Shown piece by piece: positions 57,361 through 60,000 of a stretch of DNA of 60,000 bases (position 1 is its first letter; each line of letters opens with the position of its first letter). The translations under genes and the position numbers were made by a program. Location: contig CM043969.1 in assembly GCA_014529385.2 (NCBI GenBank), forward strand, positions 10,583,001 to 10,643,000, written 5' to 3'. The DNA comes from Adiantum capillus-veneris (taxonomy: Eukaryota; Streptophyta; Polypodiopsida; Polypodiales; Pteridaceae). A model generated the notes under the pieces. That model did no database searches. It was not told the DNA's origin and worked only from the letters and a program-made list of their open reading frames with translations.

Positions 57361-57494
57361 ATTACAGGTGTCACCCTCATTATTGGTATTTCATGGTGCT
57401 ATGGATGTTATCGTCTTATTGCACCCTCGTCATCACTAGTGCTATGACTGTTTTTGTCTTATTGCACTCTCGTCACTATGGGAAAATGTTGTTG

Positions 57495-57641
57495 TTACCG
57501 CACAACATTACCGCATAAGAGGAGAGAGAGAGGTTTAAGAAAGAGAGAGATTGTATGCTGCAGTCCTGCTGGCGGGTTTTCTGATTTTTTTGTGAGTATT
57601 ACCGCATGTATTACCGCGCATATAGCCGCGCAGATTACCGC
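57495..57641. repeat. CACTA subterminal repeats TTACCGC
   Basis: Five exact TTACCGC heptamers at 57495, 57508, 57599, 57611 and 57635, plus one variant (TAGCCGC) near 57622. CACTA elements carry such short repeats near their ends as binding sites for an element-encoded protein. Confidence 0.75.
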
Positions 57642-58035
57642 AATAAAAAAAAGAATCCACTTGGCCAGTCACCCCCATTCCTCTCCCACTTTTCCCTTTC
57701 TATAAATTCTATTCTATTTTGTTACTTTTCAGAAATTGGTACCCCCTTTTTGCATGGATTGTAAGAAATCCCATTCTCATTGGGATTTTTAGTGCCTCTC
57801 TTCTCTTTGCTTGCCTCATCTATTGGTATGATTCTCCTACTCTACTCATTTGTACTCCATGAGATTCTATATCAAAAACTATTTTGTTTCCACCTCAAAA
57901 TATTATGTCAACTATGCATTCATATGGAAATAGCAAGCGAACGATGATCAAAATTGTATTGTCTTGCGTTCATAAACAAATAGCCCTTTTGTACAGCATA
58001 AGTAGAGAAAGAAGACAAAATCCAAAAGATATTTA

Positions 58036-58791
58036 TTAATTTTCATCCTCCAAGAGATCTCTACAAGTGCTTACATCCATGTCAGACCCCATGGTAGCTA
58101 AATTAACAAATAAATCTATTGATTCATCCTCTACAGCCTCTCCTATTGAATCATCATCATCCTCTCCATCCTCGTCCTCCTCCTCACTATGGTTGGTTAT
58201 TGGAAATGGTTGGTTCTCCTCGACCTCAACTGCATTATCGTCATTGGCGTCTTCTTGAGATGGTATGGTGGGATCTGCCAAAGTCTGTATGTTCGTATCT
58301 GCAAAGATAGATCTTCTCTGTGTTGTGACTGGAATAACATACCATAGTCGTCTTTGATACATACAAGACACATAAAACAGATGTAGGTCATAGAGCAAAC
58401 AACAACATGAATGTATTTTTATATGTATCATATAATTTTTTAATGAGTTGCACATGGAATTCACCTACTCACAACTACTAGGTTGCACCTTGTCGTTCTT
58501 CCCGCGATGAAATTGCCCGGAGTCTACCATATAGATCTCATTCTCATGTCTCTTAACCTCACCCGCAAACCATCCGCAGTCAAAGAGATATTTGTGAAAT
58601 GTTCTGAAATCCACTTTGATTATCCTCTCTATTGTTCCACATTCCCTCACCTCTTGTGTTGTTGTGTCAAAGTTGCCCATAACTCCACTATCGTGAGTGG
58701 TTCGACGCTCATCTATCTTGCGGGTTCAAAAATGACGTCCTTCGGACCACATAGAGTTGAATGTGAAGGCCTGCAAAAACCAATCAGGATA

Positions 58792-58832
<41 letters not shown>

Positions 58833-60000
58833 ACACATACACACACACCCCCCCACACACACACTAAACACATTGATTATATTACCCTTGGTAGACATCC
58901 TCGCGCGTACTCCCATTCTTTAGGGCTTATTTGTTCTCCTTGTGCCTTGGCCTTGGTCATGGCATTGTGTATCCACCCAACTGGAATTAGATCACGGTAT
59001 TTGGCAAGCTCTTTAGGAAATGGAGGTGCTCACCTACCGCCATGCGACCTCTTCCATGCTTCCCTCTCCCTTTCTCTCGTTGTACGCACCTCCACATACA
59101 TATCCACCCATTTGCCCATGATGGGAGCATTGAGTAGACAATGGTTGTTGACTATGGCTTGAAATTCCCTATCCAAAATCAAGAGAGAACCTTTCCCACT
59201 TGGAATGTTTGCTTGTTTTTTTGGATCCTCTTCCTCCGTCTTTAAACGAGGCAATGATGGGTATATTGTGAAAAGATATTGAGAGACATACACAAAAGCC
59301 TCTTGTACAATCTAACCCTCTACCATGCTTGGCTGAACACATGAAACCATTAGTGATTAAAATAACCAATAAAAATCTTTGTGAATACAATCCAATCCTA
59401 ATAAGGTTTAAGGCTTAAGATCGATGAATACCTCTGGTTGTGATCGTAGCCTTACAAAGTCTTTCAAGGTCTTTAGGAACCTCTCAAGAAAGAACATCCA
59501 CCTGGTGAACCACACCACAAATGGCTATCTCCTCAACAAGATGGAGCAATAGGTGAACTTGGCTAACAAGGATAGAACGTGGGAATGCATCCTCAATAGC
59601 ACAAGTTGCTCCAATCGCTAGAAGTCGAGCTGTTGGAATGGCTGAAACTTCGATTTCTTTGGAACTCACAAACCTGTAACCAAAAAACCCTTCATAATCT
59701 TCATAGTAAAGTTAGTCTTCAAAGTAAAGTTTAGGAGGGAGGATCAAATGTGCTATACCTGACAACTTCTCCCACCTTGAATATTGCAACCTTTACCTTC
59801 GTGGTCGCAAATCCACTAATGCTAATTGGAAGCACAAACTATTGCACAAACAAAAAGACTTATTAGTATCTAGAACCCTAAACCACATACACACACACTC
59901 ACATACACACACACATTACCTGAAGAATCTTGTGCCAATCATGGGATTTGAGCCCATACAGTTGTGTGGATCCTCCTTTCTTAGTTTTAGTGAAGGCACC
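58036..60000 (-). pseudogene. CACTA (En/Spm) transposase, C-terminal half, spliced, broken
   Basis: Multi-exon gene read leftwards; the catalytic N-terminal part lies beyond the window. Exons from splice signals: 60000-59920 (LYGLKSHDWHKILQ), 59838-59759 (FVLPISISGFATTKVK), 59673-59432 (VHLLLHLVEEIAICGVVH, then RWMFFLERFLKTLKDFVR), 59332-58886 (PSMVEG, IVQEAFVYVSQYL), 58770-58465 (RTTHDSGV, FHKYLFDCGWF) and 58346-58036 (RRLWYVIPV plus an acidic tail). These are the DUF4218 and DUF4216 regions of plant CACTA TNP2-type transposases. Splice phase is kept between the first three exons. It is broken by a frameshift near 59514 and stops at 59312, 59030 and 58726. The intron at 58771-58885 is filled with CT and GT tracts. 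Confidence 0.88.
58795..58828. repeat. (GA)n microsatellite in transposase intron
   Basis: About 17 GA dinucleotides, followed by an AC-rich tract. Both lie within the intron at 58771-58885. Confidence 0.9.

Larger units (their letters stand above)
57474..60000 (-). mobile_element. CACTA transposon, left end and transposase gene
   Basis: CACTATGGGAAAA at 57474 matches the family end pattern (CACTAnnrGAAAA), with CGT just outside as candidate 3-bp target duplication. Subterminal repeats follow, and the transposase gene lies on the minus strand to the window edge. The other end is beyond 60000. This family differs in its ends from the CACTA pieces at 798 and 21180. Confidence 0.75.

Noticed and set aside
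57495-57641. TTACCGC cluster as a telomere-like repeat or host promoter
   Set aside because: The copies are irregularly spaced and start 21 bp inside a CACTA terminus, which fits subterminal repeats better.
58483-58923. 146-codon plus-strand frame
   Set aside because: It is antisense to transposase exons with conserved motifs and crosses a GA microsatellite.
1-60000. tRNA, rRNA or snRNA genes
   Set aside because: No cloverleaf-like sequence with A and B boxes, and no rRNA stretch, was seen; tRNA-like words are short PBS sites only.

Overview
This is repeat-dominated nuclear DNA of a vascular plant with a large genome. The evidence is eukaryotic: GT..AG introns in a CACTA transposase, Ty1/copia and Ty3/gypsy LTR retrotransposons, initiator-Met-type primer-binding sites, AT-rich tandem arrays and CT/AC microsatellites. 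I cannot name the species. I see no intact ordinary host gene, no tRNA or rRNA gene, and nothing prokaryotic. Almost every coding segment is a decayed transposon gene; two stretches look like captured host-gene fragments.

Layout. 1-12.3 kb is a nested cluster. The right end of a CACTA transposon (to 798) sits in one copy of a long LTR-like repeat (799-2401), which a copia element (3' LTR 2407-2630, RT/RNase H to 4431) also entered. The copia is cut at 4432 by an AT-rich segment holding a ~151-bp tandem array (6290-8470). The second copy of the long repeat (10089-12329) shows the uninterrupted sequence. 12.6-13.0 kb has a short phosphatase-like host-gene fragment beside an LTR copy (13078-13900).

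16.0-29.6 kb carries minus-strand gypsy material. Locus F (16048-19684) is a long decayed protein with a charged, coiled-coil C-terminus. A second CACTA fragment lies at 21180-22268. Locus G (22269-29465) has integrase, RNase H, RT and protease. F and G each carry an array, ~283-300 bp in period, whose repeat units centre on a conserved 22-bp palindrome.

30.1-37.5 kb is one structurally complete, fairly young gypsy-type element (E, minus strand). It has two ~1.5-kb LTRs, a 5-bp target duplication GAGCA, PBS and PPT, unknown ORFs before gag, gag and protease. RT, RNase H and integrase are replaced by unrelated, partly kelch-like sequence. It must depend on enzymes supplied elsewhere.

39.2-47.6 kb is a decayed minus-strand gypsy (H) with an extra protein region after integrase that resembles the locus F protein. 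47.7-50.2 kb is a plus-strand LTR plus gag remnant (D). 50-57.4 kb is mostly non-coding, with a MITE-like element, microsatellites, two initiator-Met PBS relics and an ~87-bp diverged tandem repeat. From 57474 to the window end is a third CACTA element with a recognisable TIR, subterminal TTACCGC repeats and a spliced but broken transposase gene.
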